From the NCBI RefSeq assembly GCF_000236925.1, contig NC_016941.1:2492566-2556565 (forward strand): a DNA stretch of 64,000 bases. Direction: 5' to 3'. Position 1 is the first letter of the stretch; every line of letters begins with the position of its first letter. A program made the position numbers and the translations under genes. The stretch comes from Staphylococcus argenteus. Its GTDB lineage: Bacteria > Bacillota > Bacilli > Staphylococcales > Staphylococcaceae. Positions 1 through 9,275 of the stretch are shown piece after piece. The notes under the pieces are model-generated. The model searched no databases, had not been told where the DNA came from, and worked only from the letters and a program-made list of their open reading frames with translations.

Positions 1-61
1 TGATACAGTTTTATATGTAAATCTTGTAGGTAATCGTTCTAAAAATCAATATAAACATGAC

Positions 62-95
62 TAAAGCCACATCCAATATAGGACGTGGCTTTTAG
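62..95. terminator. Hairpin terminator for a gene left of the window
   Basis: A 13-bp stem with one mismatch (62-74 against 81-95) has a 6-nt loop and ends in CTTTT on the plus strand. It most likely ends a plus-strand gene that lies left of the window. The left arm also starts with an A-run, so it could work in both directions. Confidence 0.6.
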
Positions 96-233
96 TATCG
101 TTCCAGATTTGTGGGGAGTTAGGGTTTACTTAATTAAAGGGGTCTGCCCTCAATTGCTCACCAACGAGGGCAAGTTACATCAATCACACTTCAATTGCCG
201 CCGACTAGGGGTAGTAATCATTGGCAATAAGAA

Positions 234-425
234 CTAGTTAGTGACTAACGATTTACGTTCCATAGCAAAGTGATACAAACGCTCAGCATCAATGTAAGGC
301 ATAGAATCAATAGTTAGGTAACCATCTTTAATGTCACCAATTAATCCTTGATTTACACCAGTGTTCACGTAAATATCATAGCTACTTACGTCTGAGAAAA
401 TAAGCGCTTCAATCTCTTTTCTCAT
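234..425 (-). CDS. Small HTH-like hypothetical protein (63 aa)
   Basis: The product is not recognised as a named protein. The start at 425 is preferred because a GGAG at 434-437 sits 8 nt upstream; the GTG at 434 and ATG at 431 would abut it. The middle of the protein (YDIY..TGVNQGLIGDIKDG) resembles the recognition-helix region of small Cro/CI-type helix-turn-helix proteins, and the tail (D-A-E-R-L-Y) fits the helix that often follows. This is a resemblance, not a proven domain. A Rex-type operator lies about 110 bp upstream, so expression is probably redox-linked. It could be an orphan regulator or an antitoxin-like remnant. Confidence 0.6.
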   Translation of the reverse strand: MRKEIEALIFSDVSSYDIYVNTGVNQGLIGDIKDGYLTIDSMPYIDAERLYHFAMERKSLVTN

Positions 426-536
426 AATCATCACTCCAATGTTTATATAGTATTTATATAAACTCTCTCGTCTCTCTCTATTTATTAACTTCTTACAAGT
501 CTAATATTACATGAATTTCCAAATAAATAAAGTGAT

Positions 537-554
537 TTGTGATGTTTTTCACAA
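537..554. promoter_or_regulatory. Rex operator (redox repressor site)
   Basis: The 18-bp site TTGTGA-N6-TCACAA matches the Rex consensus and differs from the site at ldhD by one central base. It lies inside a longer imperfect palindrome (about 531-563, AGTGAT to ATCACT). On the minus strand it sits just upstream of a weak promoter-like pair leading to the 63-aa ORF at 234-425. Rex represses fermentative genes and is released by NADH. Confidence 0.75.
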
Positions 555-618
555 ATTTATCACTATTTTGGAAAATTAAGAAATATTTAATTATATAAAA
601 GTTTAATAAGTAAGAAAA

Positions 619-707
619 TATGATAAAATGTAGGTGTTCTTTAGACATTAAAAGCTTCTAACATGATACGGAATTTGAGGTTCCAATATCACATTAGAAG
701 CTTTTTT
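619..707 (+). ncRNA. Possible small RNA ending in a strong hairpin
   Basis: A TATGAT -10-like box lies at 619-624, with no convincing -35. It is followed about 25 nt later by a long hairpin: arms 650-661 and 694-705 are perfectly complementary, with a second inner stem around GGAA/TTCC. The hairpin ends in six T on the plus strand, so it works best as a plus-strand terminator, yet no plus-strand gene precedes it. A short RNA of about 75 nt would explain this. The alternative is that the hairpin simply ends the minus-strand toxin operon, where its T-run is only four. Confidence 0.35.
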
Positions 708-778
708 GTTGTGGTGATTATATTAATAATGGCATGAATGAACGCATGCTGTCTTAGCTTCAGGAATCATATAAGATA

Positions 779-1072
779 TTAAATTTCAGTTCTTTGAATG
801 TTTTTTAATTTCTTACTAATATCATCCAGTTCATTCTTCGCCCTTTTAACCCAATCCCCTTGAGCTACATTATCAAATTCGCCTTTAAATTTTTTGAAAT
901 GACTACTCATTTGATTTATTAAAAGCTCTTCATCATTTTTCAATTTATTCTTATGGTCATGGTGAATTCTGTTATGCTCGGGTGCAATAACTTCAGTAAT
1001 CTGTCTCATTTGCAAAACAGCATTAATACTCGGCCCGCTTGGTAACCTTTCAACAACTGAGTCATACCACAT
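779..1072 (-). CDS. Small helical T7SS partner protein (Tlaa2-like)
   Basis: A 97-aa, Lys/Glu-rich, predicted helical protein without signal peptide or Cys. It is the last gene of the minus-strand lipase-toxin operon and starts 2 nt after the stop of the preceding small gene. Its size and position match the WXG100-like accessory proteins that bind the secretion domain of TslA and escort it to the type VII machinery (Tlaa1/Tlaa2 in S. aureus). The central ..QGDWVKRAKNEL.. can be read as a turn between two helices. Function is inferred from operon position and general resemblance. Confidence 0.65.
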   Translation of the reverse strand: MWYDSVVERLPSGPSINAVLQMRQITEVIAPEHNRIHHDHKNKLKNDEELLINQMSSHFKKFKGEFDNVAQGDWVKRAKNELDDISKKLKNIQRTEI

Positions 1073-1074
1073 CT

Positions 1075-1401
1075 TTACTCTCTACCTCCCATTTTTTCAA
1101 TTTCTTTTAAATATTCTCTTTTAAGTTCATCTTTAGAACGTTCTATTTTCATCTCTTCATTTTTAATTCGCTGGGTCATTTCATCATTAAACTCGTTTAT
1201 AATATGCGTCATTTTAACGTTTGATTCTTGACTATAATCCATTTTGTTTTTCAGATATAAAAAGCAATCGTATGAATATTCACAATCCAACTTTATCTGA
1301 TGCTTAATTTCCTGAAGTTGCTCTAATTTATCGTTCAATTTTCTTCTTTCTTCATCATATGCAGTTTCCAAATCACTTATTTTCTTATATCCAGTAAACA
1401 T
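1075..1401 (-). CDS. Small coiled-coil T7SS partner protein (Tlaa1-like, DUF3958-like)
   Basis: A 108-aa, highly charged, almost entirely helical protein (many E/K heptad-like stretches, no signal peptide). It resembles the DUF3958-type helper proteins encoded next to LXG toxins. Its ATG overlaps the stop of the lipase toxin gene by one base (TAATG), which points to translational coupling and co-production. Together with the next gene it probably forms a helical complex with the C-terminal domain of the toxin and presents it to EssC. Role inferred from the TslA system; identity of each partner (Tlaa1 versus Tlaa2) is by gene order only. Confidence 0.7.
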   Translation of the reverse strand: MFTGYKKISDLETAYDEERRKLNDKLEQLQEIKHQIKLDCEYSYDCFLYLKNKMDYSQESNVKMTHIINEFNDEMTQRIKNEEMKIERSKDELKREYLKEIEKMGGRE

Positions 1402-2756
1402 TATATTACACCAGCTATCTGACTCGCTAATAATTGGTCATTACCTACAATTGCATTTACACTATCTTTAATTTTAGAGACATAATTGTGACAATCACTA
1501 TTTATATCATTCAATTCTTTTAACTTTTGTTCGATTTTGATTTCAGGATCAGTCTCAAACTTACTTTCATAAGCATCACCATTCCTTAATGCTGTTAGCA
1601 CTCCGTCATGCGAAAGTTTTGTTCCTATTTTATTTCCAGCTTCTTGGGAGTTCTTCCAATTCTCTTGAAATTTGTCCTTCATATTATCGTACATCTTCTC
1701 CAGTTGGTCACTTTCCTCTTTAACTAATTGACTTAATCCCTCTGCTATTATTAATGCTGAAACAGATTCCAACAATTTTTGTTGAGACGAGGATAATGCT
1801 CCACCATTTGCTTGCAGCCAATTCACTCTAAGTTCTTCTACTTTCCCTAATTTTGATTTAGTAATGTCTTTTACAGATTTAAACGACTTATTATTTGCGT
1901 CTTCGTATCCTTTGACTTTTCTTAATTCTGCTAAAATTTTAGCTTGTGCATATTTCTTTAAAAAGGCTCCCATATCATGGCCTTCACCATTTTTCAAAAC
2001 TATTTTCTCACCAGCTGTATCATACATAAACTGACTAACAAAACCATCTAACTCATCTTTATCAGAAACAAACCTTACTATATGTCCATTATAGTTTTTC
2101 AACATTTCCTTAATTTCTATGTCGCCAATCGCACTGTACGTCATATTATTCAGAGCGATTATACGAAAATCTTTAATTGATAATGGAGCAGGATTATATA
2201 CAACAATATTTTTGATATCGTTACTAACGCCTAAAATAACTGCATCCCTACCGCCAAGTGAGTGCCCAGTTATTGTGTCAATTTCATATTCTTTTTTGAT
2301 ATCTTTAATAAAGTCTTGCGTATCTTTAAAATGTGGATCTTTATCCGTTACAGCACCTAGACCAATGTTGGCGTCTGCTCCGAAATCTTTCAACATTTCC
2401 TTCATATCTTTCTCGTCTTGATTGGAGTGATTAAATGGATGTTCCAAAACATTTCCCATAGCTTCAAGATGTACATTTGTACCTGTCATACCTAAAGTCA
2501 CTTTGCCAGTGTCTTTATTTTTGAACGCAGTCGTTGTTGTACCAGTGTTTGGATCAGTAAAGCTATCAACGTATTCTAAATTTTTAGGGAATTTATTATC
2601 TCTTTTTAAATTATTAATTTGTTTTTTTATTTTTCCGGTTTTCAAGCCATTATTATTTGCATTCTCTATTTCATAGCTCACTTTAGATATCGAACTTGTT
2701 TCTTCAGAGTTACTTGTTATATTACCAGGTTTTATTTGATATTCAGTTTGACTCAT
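1401..2756 (-). CDS. tslA: Type VII-secreted lipase toxin, reverse-domain TslA-like
   Basis: A 451-aa protein with an N-terminal alpha/beta-hydrolase (class 3 lipase-like) domain. The nucleophile motif GHSLGG puts Ser at about residue 166, with a candidate Asp in the [10 protein letters not shown] stretch (about 232-237) and His in NGEGHDMG (about 260). The C-terminal third is helical and lacks a signal peptide, as expected of an LXG-like secretion domain placed at the C-terminus instead of the usual N-terminus. The start at 2756 (MSQTEY) has GAGGG upstream; it overlaps the end of the lipoprotein gene by 14 bp. Published TslA is a phospholipase A secreted by the S. aureus T7SS that kills competitors. 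Domain assignment is from motifs; the name is from family knowledge. Confidence 0.85.
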   Translation of the reverse strand: MSQTEYQIKPGNITSNSEETSSISKVSYEIENANNNGLKTGKIKKQINNLKRDNKFPKNLEYVDSFTDPNTGTTTTAFKNKDTGKVTLGMTGTNVHLEAMGNVLEHPFNHSNQDEKDMKEMLKDFGADANIGLGAVTDKDPHFKDTQDFIKDIKKEYEIDTITGHSLGGRDAVILGVSNDIKNIVVYNPAPLSIKDFRIIALNNMTYSAIGDIEIKEMLKNYNGHIVRFVSDKDELDGFVSQFMYDTAGEKIVLKNGEGHDMGAFLKKYAQAKILAELRKVKGYEDANNKSFKSVKDITKSKLGKVEELRVNWLQANGGALSSSQQKLLESVSALIIAEGLSQLVKEESDQLEKMYDNMKDKFQENWKNSQEAGNKIGTKLSHDGVLTALRNGDAYESKFETDPEIKIEQKLKELNDINSDCHNYVSKIKDSVNAIVGNDQLLASQIAGVI

Positions 2757-3537
2757 AACTTGTACCCTCACTTGGAGTATATTGTACAGAATCTGTAAAA
2801 TAAATGTTTTCTTCTTTATTTTCTACAAAGGTAAACTCTAGATTTTTTGATCCTACTGATGAACCTTTTAAATCACCATCACCTTTCAACAATAGTTTCG
2901 GAGCTTTGTTGGTTGGAATATTATATCTTTTTCGAAGTTGCTTCACATTGTAGTCATCGTTACTTAATTGATACTTTGCCGAATAACTAGGTACATTTGG
3001 ATTGTACGAGATGTCACCATCTTTATAATCATTAATATCTTTAAAATTGCCATATTGTACAAAAAACTTAAAGTTTTCAATTTCATTTTTTAACTTCTCG
3101 TCCTTTATGGATTTCGTTGGAATAATACGATTATGTTCCATTTTTACGGAATATCTTTTTTCATCATCCTTTGGTCTTCCTTTATTATCATATGTTGTTT
3201 CACTTATAAAATAATATCCCTTTGTCGTTCTAGTATTACGATTTATATAGAGTACCATTCCCCTAGATTCCATATTTTTCCCTTTTGGTTCAATAACCAT
3301 TTCAGAATTTACAATCCAAGTGCCTTTATCTCCCTTTTCAAACTCTTGATCTCGAAAACCTTCTTTATCATAAAAGTCTTCAAGATTTTTGGTTGGATAC
3401 AAGCTCAACGTTTTGTTGAAGTTTTCTTTAATTTGTTTATCTTTACTATTTTCTTCTTTTTTCATTCCGCAACCCCCTATAAAAACAAATAGTATTATCA
3501 AACATAGACACAATTTCAACTTTTTTGAATGAATCAT
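2743..3537 (-). CDS. tilA: TilA-like immunity lipoprotein (DUF576/Csa1 family), copy 1
   Basis: A 264-aa precursor with a Lys-rich N-terminus, a hydrophobic stretch and lipobox IGGC, so it should be lipidated and held on the outer face of the membrane. The body is the staphylococcal tandem-lipoprotein domain ([45 protein letters not shown]). It is directly upstream of and overlaps the lipase toxin gene, the position of the immunity protein TilA, which neutralises TslA outside the cytoplasmic membrane. Unlike the other two copies it has a C-terminal extension ([13 protein letters not shown]), part of which is encoded in the toxin's ribosome-binding region. Confidence 0.8.
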   Translation of the reverse strand: MIHSKKLKLCLCLIILFVFIGGCGMKKEENSKDKQIKENFNKTLSLYPTKNLEDFYDKEGFRDQEFEKGDKGTWIVNSEMVIEPKGKNMESRGMVLYINRNTRTTKGYYFISETTYDNKGRPKDDEKRYSVKMEHNRIIPTKSIKDEKLKNEIENFKFFVQYGNFKDINDYKDGDISYNPNVPSYSAKYQLSNDDYNVKQLRKRYNIPTNKAPKLLLKGDGDLKGSSVGSKNLEFTFVENKEENIYFTDSVQYTPSEGTSYESN

Positions 3538-3781
3538 CTTTTCTCCACCTTATATTTTTAATACTGACTCAATCTTTAATTTACGCAACTAAAACGAAAA
3601 AAATGTTTTGAACAAATGAATTTGATTATAAATATTTTGTATTTCAAATATTCTTATAAGAATTATAAAACAATTAAATCAAAAGATAAAGCTTGTATGA
3701 TTTACAATTAATTCCAGGAATTATCTTTATTACCTTTTACCTAGTACTTTATAAGATTTTCATTTCAAACTTATATCATCC

Positions 3782-4567
<786 letters not shown>

Positions 4568-4666
4568 TTATATTTTTATTACTGACTCAGTTTTTAATAT
4601 TTACAACTAAAACGAAAAATTGTTTTGTGCAATTTATGAAATATTCATTCCAAACTTCTATTAACC

Positions 4667-5425
4667 CTATTCAGTAGGTTTGAAATTAATACTATCCGTA
4701 AAATAGATGTTTTCTTTTTTGTTTTCTACAAAGGTAAATTCTAGATCTTTTGATCCTACAGACGAACCTTTTAAATCGCCATCGCCTTTTAACAATAGTT
4801 TCGGGGCTTTGTTGCTTGGAATATTATATCTTTTTCTGAGCTGTTGGACATTATAATCGTCATTTCTCAATTGATATTTTGCCGAATAACTTGGCACATT
4901 TGGATTATATGAAATGTCACCATCTTTATAATCATTAATATCTTTAAAGTTGCCATATTGTACAAAAAACTTAAAGTCTTCAATTTCTTTTCTTAACTTC
5001 TCATCTTGTATTGGTTTCATTGGAATGATTCTATTTTTTTCCATTTTCACCGGATATTTTTTGTCTTTACTGTCTGTATATCCTTTACTATCCTCGGTTA
5101 TTTTTCTAACAACAAAATTACCTTTCGTTGTTCTAGTATTACGATTTATATAGAGTACCATTCCTCTAGATTCCATATTCTTACCATTTGTCTCAATAAT
5201 CATTTTAGAGTGAATTATCCAAGTGCCTTTATCTCCTTTTTCAAACTCTTGATCTCTAAAGCCTTCTTTATCATAAAAGTCTTCAAGGTTTTTGGTTGGA
5301 TACAAACTCAAGGTTTTATTGAAAGTTTCTTTAATTTGTTTCTCCTCTTTCATACCACACGCGCTAATAAAAACAGCTAATAATACTAAATACAGCCAAA
5401 GTCTCAACTTTCTTGAGTGAATCAT
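4667..5425 (-). CDS. Tandem DUF576 lipoprotein, copy 3
   Basis: A 252-aa precursor with lipobox ISAC followed by GMKEEKQ, so a predicted membrane lipoprotein. It shares the [22 protein letters not shown] and [16 protein letters not shown] blocks with copies 1 and 2 but differs most in the middle ([24 protein letters not shown]). It is the first gene of the minus-strand array, about 305 nt from the helicase gene. Variation in the centre with constant flanks is what would be expected if the copies recognise different toxin alleles; that is inference. Confidence 0.78.
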   Translation of the reverse strand: MIHSRKLRLWLYLVLLAVFISACGMKEEKQIKETFNKTLSLYPTKNLEDFYDKEGFRDQEFEKGDKGTWIIHSKMIIETNGKNMESRGMVLYINRNTRTTKGNFVVRKITEDSKGYTDSKDKKYPVKMEKNRIIPMKPIQDEKLRKEIEDFKFFVQYGNFKDINDYKDGDISYNPNVPSYSAKYQLRNDDYNVQQLRKRYNIPSNKAPKLLLKGDGDLKGSSVGSKDLEFTFVENKKENIYFTDSINFKPTE

Positions 5426-5733
5426 CATTTCACATCCCCATTATTTATTTTTGATGCAAAATTAAGTTCAAATTCCAATATTAATATTACTAGAGGGAAT
5501 TTTATGATTGAAACATCGTAGATTTTAATTGTAAGTTGTATTTTTTCACACATCAACATCACAAATTATTTAAAAAGCGCAAATATCTTTATAATTTTTA
5601 TTGGCCTAACCAACTAATTAATTAAGATAAATTGCGCTTATATTTAAAATAATAACACTGAAACTTCAATGTCTTTACTTATTAAAATTGATGTTTAAAT
5701 ACATCTTTACTAACATTCATTTTTCGGTTTACA
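5426..5733. other. Intergenic region, lipoprotein array promoter side
   Basis: This 308-bp AT-rich stretch separates the helicase stop codon from the start of lipoprotein copy 3, both on the minus strand. It must hold the promoter of the toxin/immunity operon. A loose candidate is TTGAAC (minus strand, near 5466) about 18 nt before an AT-rich -10. I see no clear terminator for the helicase gene. Confidence 0.35.
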
Positions 5734-8595
5734 TTAATTTGTTAGATAGCGATATATATCATCTCTTACAGCTTTATCGAGTGCTAAATCCATCGTTACT
5801 ACGTTTGAACCATTCGGCATTTTATCTTGCTTCTCTGAACCTTCTATATATCCAGCAGTTCCTAAATAATAAAAATATATACCATCATCATCTTTTTTCT
5901 GTACAAAAATATACATTTTAATTCCTTTTGCTCTATGGGACAAAATTTTCTGAACTTCTTTTGTTTTTAGCGTTCTATTAGATTTAGTAAACCATTTTAA
6001 TTCATCTTGACTTAAAAATTCATCTTCATATTTTGTGCTATCACTTATATCCTCATGCTTATCATAAATGATAAATATTGGCATTTCTTGGCTTTTTATC
6101 ATGTATCCCATGATTACAGACGAACCATTTTTATTCCAATTAAATATTTTGCTAAAATCTTCTCTTGAATATTTATTATATAAAATCAGTCCATTTTTAC
6201 CTTTTTGGTATTTTTCATTGTTATACTTTGATAATTCAATAAGATCTTCTAAAAATATTTTAAATGTTTGATTACTTAGAGCAATAGTAAATGCATCGCT
6301 TAGTCTTATCATTCTTTCATTACGTTCTATAATGGGACTTCCATAGATTTTTTCAATTCCTGCGTTGTAAAATGAGAAATCTAAAATTCTTAATGAAGTT
6401 TCTATATCATCTTCTGTTATATCCTTAACTTCGTTCAACATTTTATTTTTTAATTCATCATATGTTAATTCATTTTTTAAAAGTTCTTCTAAAACTAAAC
6501 TATCGATTCTTTTCAATCCAGGTGCTATTTGCCTTGAAAAGAAAACCAGATTTTTAGATTCATTTTCTGTCAATAAAGCATCTATTTTTTTATACCATAC
6601 TAAAAACTCGTAATAATTACTAAATTTAGAAAATATAACGCTTGGATCTATAGAATGTTGTTGTATAAAATCCATTAGTAACGGCATGTGTCCCAATCTA
6701 TTTTCAACTTCTTCATAAGCTTTTAATAATAATTTATTTTGATTCAATGATACTGCATCCAATGAATTGTAAATCTGTTTTTTAGCAACTTCTTCAAAAT
6801 TAATTGTAGATACTCCATTAATCGAATCGTTATTCGTTAAAAACTTCTTATAATTATCTTTATTTTGCGATTGATCTCCAGAAAGCGCAATCGGAATTAA
6901 ATAATTGGTCTTATAATTACCAATAAAATCAATTACAGTAACATACTCTTTATTTGCACTTTTTCTTAACCCTCTACCAAGTTGCTGAATGAATATAATA
7001 CTAGACTCAGTTGGTCTCAGCATTACAACTTGATTGACTTCTGGAATATCAATACCTTCGTTAAATAGATCTACAGTTATAATATAGTTAATCTTACCTT
7101 CTCTTAATTTTTCTATTACAATTTGGCGATAATTAACACTATCGTCTCCTGTTAAAGCGACACTTTTAATCCCTTTTGAACTTAGTTTATCCGCTAAATC
7201 ATAAGCTTCTTTTTTGCTACTTACAAAAATTAATCCTTGTAAAATTTCACCTGAATATCCATAGTAATCTGTCTTTTGAATAATATAATCAACTCTTTCA
7301 TCAGAAGTTAAATATCTCAGTTTAGTTACATCATCTTCTTTAATACCTTGATGTACATAATCAGTCACACCAAAATAATGAAATGGACATAAAATATCAC
7401 TTTCTAATGCTGCTTGTAACCTTATTTCATAAGCAATATTATAATCAAACATTTCAAATATACTTAATTCATCTGATCTTTCTGGTGTTGCAGTCATTCC
7501 CAGCATGAACTTAGGCTTGAAGTAATTAAATACTCGTTGATAAGTAGATGCAGCAGAACGATGTGCTTCATCAAAAACAATATAATCAAATTCTTTTTCA
7601 TCAAATTGCTTAAAATTATCATCTCTAGATAATGTTTGAATGGTTGCAAATAAATATTTGGCATCGACATCTCTATGTTTTCCTGTCAATAATCCAAAAT
7701 CACTATCATTTTTTATTGGTAATACTTTTTTAAATTCTTCCTTAGCTCTATTTAAAATCCCCTCATTATGAACAATAAATAAAAATTTATTAGGGTTTAC
7801 TTCTCTAACATCTAATGCACATAAAATCGTTTTACCTGTACCAGTTGCAGATATTATTAACGCCTTATCTTTGGCTTTATCCCTAATAGCTTTTAATGAC
7901 CTTAATGCTTCTCCTTGCATTAAATTCGGTACAATTTCCACTGATTTTTTTACCTTATCAGCTAGCAGCATTTGAGTTTGTTCAACCTCCGCCAATTTTT
8001 CTAAGGAGCGGTACTCAAATGATTCTTTATATGAATTAACCCATTGCTGAGTCAGTGGGGTACTCTTTTGCCATAACAATTCAAATTCATTTTTTACACT
8101 ATCAACTAGATCGCCATTTTTCATAGTAGACAGTAAAACATTATGCTCATAATTAACCTTTAACGCATTAGATGTTAAATTAGAGCTTCCTATTACCATA
8201 GAACTATAATCCTTATGTTCAAAAATATATCCTTTGGCATGGAATCCAGCAATATCAGTTAATCTTACCTCTACATTTTTTAATTTAAGTAATTCTCCAT
8301 ACATTTTAGGACTATTAAATCCTAAGTAATTAGATGTTAATATTTTCCCTTTAACACCCTTATTGCTTAAATCTAATAGTTGAGCCTTTAAGCTGGCTAA
8401 CCCGCTTTCTGTTATAAAAGCCACAGAAAAATAGAACGTTTCACATTTTTGAAGTTCATCTATAATTGTTGAAAGAACTTTTTCATTTTTATTATTTACT
8501 AAAAGCTTCGGTGTATAATTCCCTTTATGAGAAAAATTTTTGTCTATAAACCCTTTATGTAAAGATTGGTTGAAATCATTTAGTAATCTACTCAT
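5734..8595 (-). CDS. PLD-nuclease/DEAH-helicase/DUF3427 protein
   Basis: A 953-aa protein. Residues 30-160 are a phospholipase-D-type nuclease domain (H119-x-K121 followed by GSSNLTSNAL at 136-145). Residues 225-545 are a superfamily 2 helicase core: Walker A ATGTGKT 250-256, DEAH 342-345, TATP 368-371, motif VI QQLGRGLR 537-544. The remainder fits the DUF3427 C-terminal region with a restriction-enzyme-like fold. The gene probably acts on DNA or RNA in the cytoplasm. It follows the Nudix gene with a single base between stop and start, so they are one transcription unit. The combination is common in accessory islands and may be antiphage; no function has been shown here. Confidence 0.8.
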   Translation of the reverse strand: MSRLLNDFNQSLHKGFIDKNFSHKGNYTPKLLVNNKNEKVLSTIIDELQKCETFYFSVAFITESGLASLKAQLLDLSNKGVKGKILTSNYLGFNSPKMYGELLKLKNVEVRLTDIAGFHAKGYIFEHKDYSSMVIGSSNLTSNALKVNYEHNVLLSTMKNGDLVDSVKNEFELLWQKSTPLTQQWVNSYKESFEYRSLEKLAEVEQTQMLLADKVKKSVEIVPNLMQGEALRSLKAIRDKAKDKALIISATGTGKTILCALDVREVNPNKFLFIVHNEGILNRAKEEFKKVLPIKNDSDFGLLTGKHRDVDAKYLFATIQTLSRDDNFKQFDEKEFDYIVFDEAHRSAASTYQRVFNYFKPKFMLGMTATPERSDELSIFEMFDYNIAYEIRLQAALESDILCPFHYFGVTDYVHQGIKEDDVTKLRYLTSDERVDYIIQKTDYYGYSGEILQGLIFVSSKKEAYDLADKLSSKGIKSVALTGDDSVNYRQIVIEKLREGKINYIITVDLFNEGIDIPEVNQVVMLRPTESSIIFIQQLGRGLRKSANKEYVTVIDFIGNYKTNYLIPIALSGDQSQNKDNYKKFLTNNDSINGVSTINFEEVAKKQIYNSLDAVSLNQNKLLLKAYEEVENRLGHMPLLMDFIQQHSIDPSVIFSKFSNYYEFLVWYKKIDALLTENESKNLVFFSRQIAPGLKRIDSLVLEELLKNELTYDELKNKMLNEVKDITEDDIETSLRILDFSFYNAGIEKIYGSPIIERNERMIRLSDAFTIALSNQTFKIFLEDLIELSKYNNEKYQKGKNGLILYNKYSREDFSKIFNWNKNGSSVIMGYMIKSQEMPIFIIYDKHEDISDSTKYEDEFLSQDELKWFTKSNRTLKTKEVQKILSHRAKGIKMYIFVQKKDDDGIYFYYLGTAGYIEGSEKQDKMPNGSNVVTMDLALDKAVRDDIYRYLTN

Positions 8596-8596
8596 A

Positions 8597-8989
8597 TTAT
8601 CCCTCAGTCATAATTTTATTAACGGCTGGTATATCCGCTGGGGCCCAATTTAATTTATCAAGTTCGTTTATTGACAACCATTCAATACTCTTATGTTCAG
8701 TTAGAGTTGGTAACTCCTTGTTCAAATTACATTTGTATGTTGTTAACTTAACAATGCCAAAATCATATTCATGTTCTGTAGTTATAACTTTGTCACCAAC
8801 AATTAGATCACATTTCATTTCTTCTCTAATTTCTCTAATCAAAGCCTCTTTTTCAGTTTCATTCTTTTCAATCTTACCGCCAGGAAATTCCCACATTAAA
8901 GGCAGACTCATTTCTTCACTTCTCTGTGCACAAAGTATTTTGTTATCAGAAAAAATAATAGCTCCTACTACATTGATTACTTTTTTCAT
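8597..8989 (-). CDS. Nudix (MutT-like) nucleoside triphosphate pyrophosphohydrolase
   Basis: A 130-aa single-domain Nudix hydrolase. The box GGKIEKNETEKEALIREIREEM has the spaced G, E and REIREE residues that bind magnesium. The start at 8989 (MKKVINVVGA) has AAGGGTGA upstream and is preferred over the GTG at 8998. It resembles 8-oxo-dGTP or generic (d)NTP pyrophosphohydrolases. Its close coupling to the PLD-helicase gene suggests that it works with it, for instance by hydrolysing a modified nucleotide or a signalling nucleotide, rather than serving in general nucleotide-pool cleaning. Confidence 0.8.
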   Translation of the reverse strand: MKKVINVVGAIIFSDNKILCAQRSEEMSLPLMWEFPGGKIEKNETEKEALIREIREEMKCDLIVGDKVITTEHEYDFGIVKLTTYKCNLNKELPTLTEHKSIEWLSINELDKLNWAPADIPAVNKIMTEG

Positions 8990-9129
8990 AAGACTCACCC
9001 TTCAAATTAAAATCATCTTAATTGTTATTCTATCAAAAATTACAAAACTATATATAAAGCAATATTAAAAATTAATATTTTACATTCACATGCACAATCT
9101 ACTCCATGCATTTTCATACATATCTATTA

Positions 9130-9135
9130 TATAAT
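9130..9135 (+). promoter_or_regulatory. Putative -10 box of pgcA
   Basis: A perfect TATAAT lies about 140 bp upstream of the pgcA start. The sequence 17 nt further up (TGCATT, 9107-9112) is a poor -35, so assignment is tentative. Confidence 0.4.
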
Positions 9136-9275
9136 ACTTGTGAAAAGTATTGTCTTGGGGCTGTGTTTTTTACTTTTGGGGCGTATTTCTTTATAATTCA
9201 TTACATAAATGTAAGGGCTTTATTTTTCATGTTTTATTAAGTCTAACTGAGATTTTGAAAGGATGTTTAGCAACA

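Noticed and set aside
2119..2421. Plus-strand frame inside the toxin gene
   Set aside because: It is an antisense shadow of the lipase coding sequence.
4950..5380. Plus-strand frames opposite the lipoprotein genes
   Set aside because: They are Phe/Tyr/Ile-rich shadows of the Lys/Asn-rich coding strand, seen likewise over copies 1 and 2.
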